From positions 1-5,251 of the forward strand of contig USCW01000134.1 of NCBI GenBank assembly GCA_900553315.1: a stretch of 5,251 bases of DNA, written 5' to 3'. Made by a program: the position numbers and the translations under genes. Below the pieces are notes generated by a model that was given only the letters and a program-made list of their open reading frames with translations, was not told where the DNA came from and did no database searches. The stretch comes from an uncultured Eubacteriales bacterium (GTDB taxonomy: Bacteria > Bacillota > Clostridia > Christensenellales > Aristaeellaceae). This document shows positions 5,197 to 5,251 of the stretch, one piece after another (position 1 is the first letter of the stretch; each line of letters begins with the position of its first letter).

Positions 5197-5251
5197 CGGG
5201 AGATTCTGGGGGGAGAGGCGGCTTCTCTGAGAGAAGCCCCTCTCCCCCCAG
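5197..5251 (+). terminator. Long hairpin downstream of the CapA-family gene; repeat copy 2
   Basis: The leader CGGGAGATTC (5197-5206) is followed by outer arms 5206-5218 and 5239-5251, a perfect 13-bp match. The inner arms GGCTTCTC (5220-5227) and GAGAAGCC (5231-5238) surround the loop TGA, and only C5219 is bulged. The total stem is about 21 bp. It starts 16 nt after the stop codon and is the inverted counterpart of the element at 1-54. It most likely ends the five-gene transcript or protects its 3' end. The window stops at the foot of the stem, so a U-tract cannot be checked. Confidence 0.7.

Noticed and set aside
1..5251. Composite mobile element bounded by inverted repeats.
   Set aside because: No transposase, integrase or target duplication is visible, and both repeats fit gene 3' ends. 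Shared repeat families at the window edges are better explained by dispersed terminators and assembly breaks.

Overview
The window looks like chromosomal DNA from a moderately GC-rich Firmicute, most likely a member of the Clostridia. The signs are purine-rich Shine-Dalgarno sequences before nearly every gene, a textbook sigma-A promoter with an extended -10 (TGGTATAAT), and a protein set common in that class: a YtvI/AI-2E-type permease, an Lrp/AsnC regulator paired with a class I aminotransferase, and a secreted CapA-family protein. This placement is inference; there is no rRNA or other marker gene. No tRNA, rRNA, CRISPR array, transposase or phage gene is visible.

Layout. A minus-strand gene at 64-1164 encodes a polytopic AI-2E-family membrane protein. 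A 162-bp divergent intergenic region follows. It carries the plus-strand promoter (-35 at 1266-1271, -10 at 1289-1294) and a perfect inverted repeat, GGGAAT-N6-ATTCCC, whose spacer is exactly the -35 hexamer. Five plus-strand genes then run with short gaps and look like one operon: a coiled-coil protein with a C-terminal membrane anchor (1327-1764), a glycine/alanine-rich membrane-associated protein (1781-2299), an Lrp/AsnC regulator with a TTG start (2332-2823), a PLP-dependent aminotransferase overlapping it by 4 nt (2820-3995), and an exported CapA-family protein (4050-5180).

Both ends of the window are long hairpins of the same family, in inverted orientation to each other. Each lies just downstream of a stop codon and points away from its gene. 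They share the leader CGGGAGATTC and a stem of about 21 bp that differs between copies by paired (compensatory) changes. They probably act as terminators or 3'-end stabilisers, and they are a dispersed repeat family.

How the genes may work together (inference). The Lrp-type regulator and the aminotransferase form a translationally coupled pair for amino-acid sensing and transamination. The regulator may control its own operon through the inverted repeat over the promoter. The two upstream small proteins match no family I recognise and are the main unexplained content. The CapA-family protein would act outside the membrane. Most of the window is ordinary housekeeping or accessory metabolism; I see no clear evidence of a complete new system. 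The least described items are the two-gene membrane module and the paired terminal hairpin repeats.
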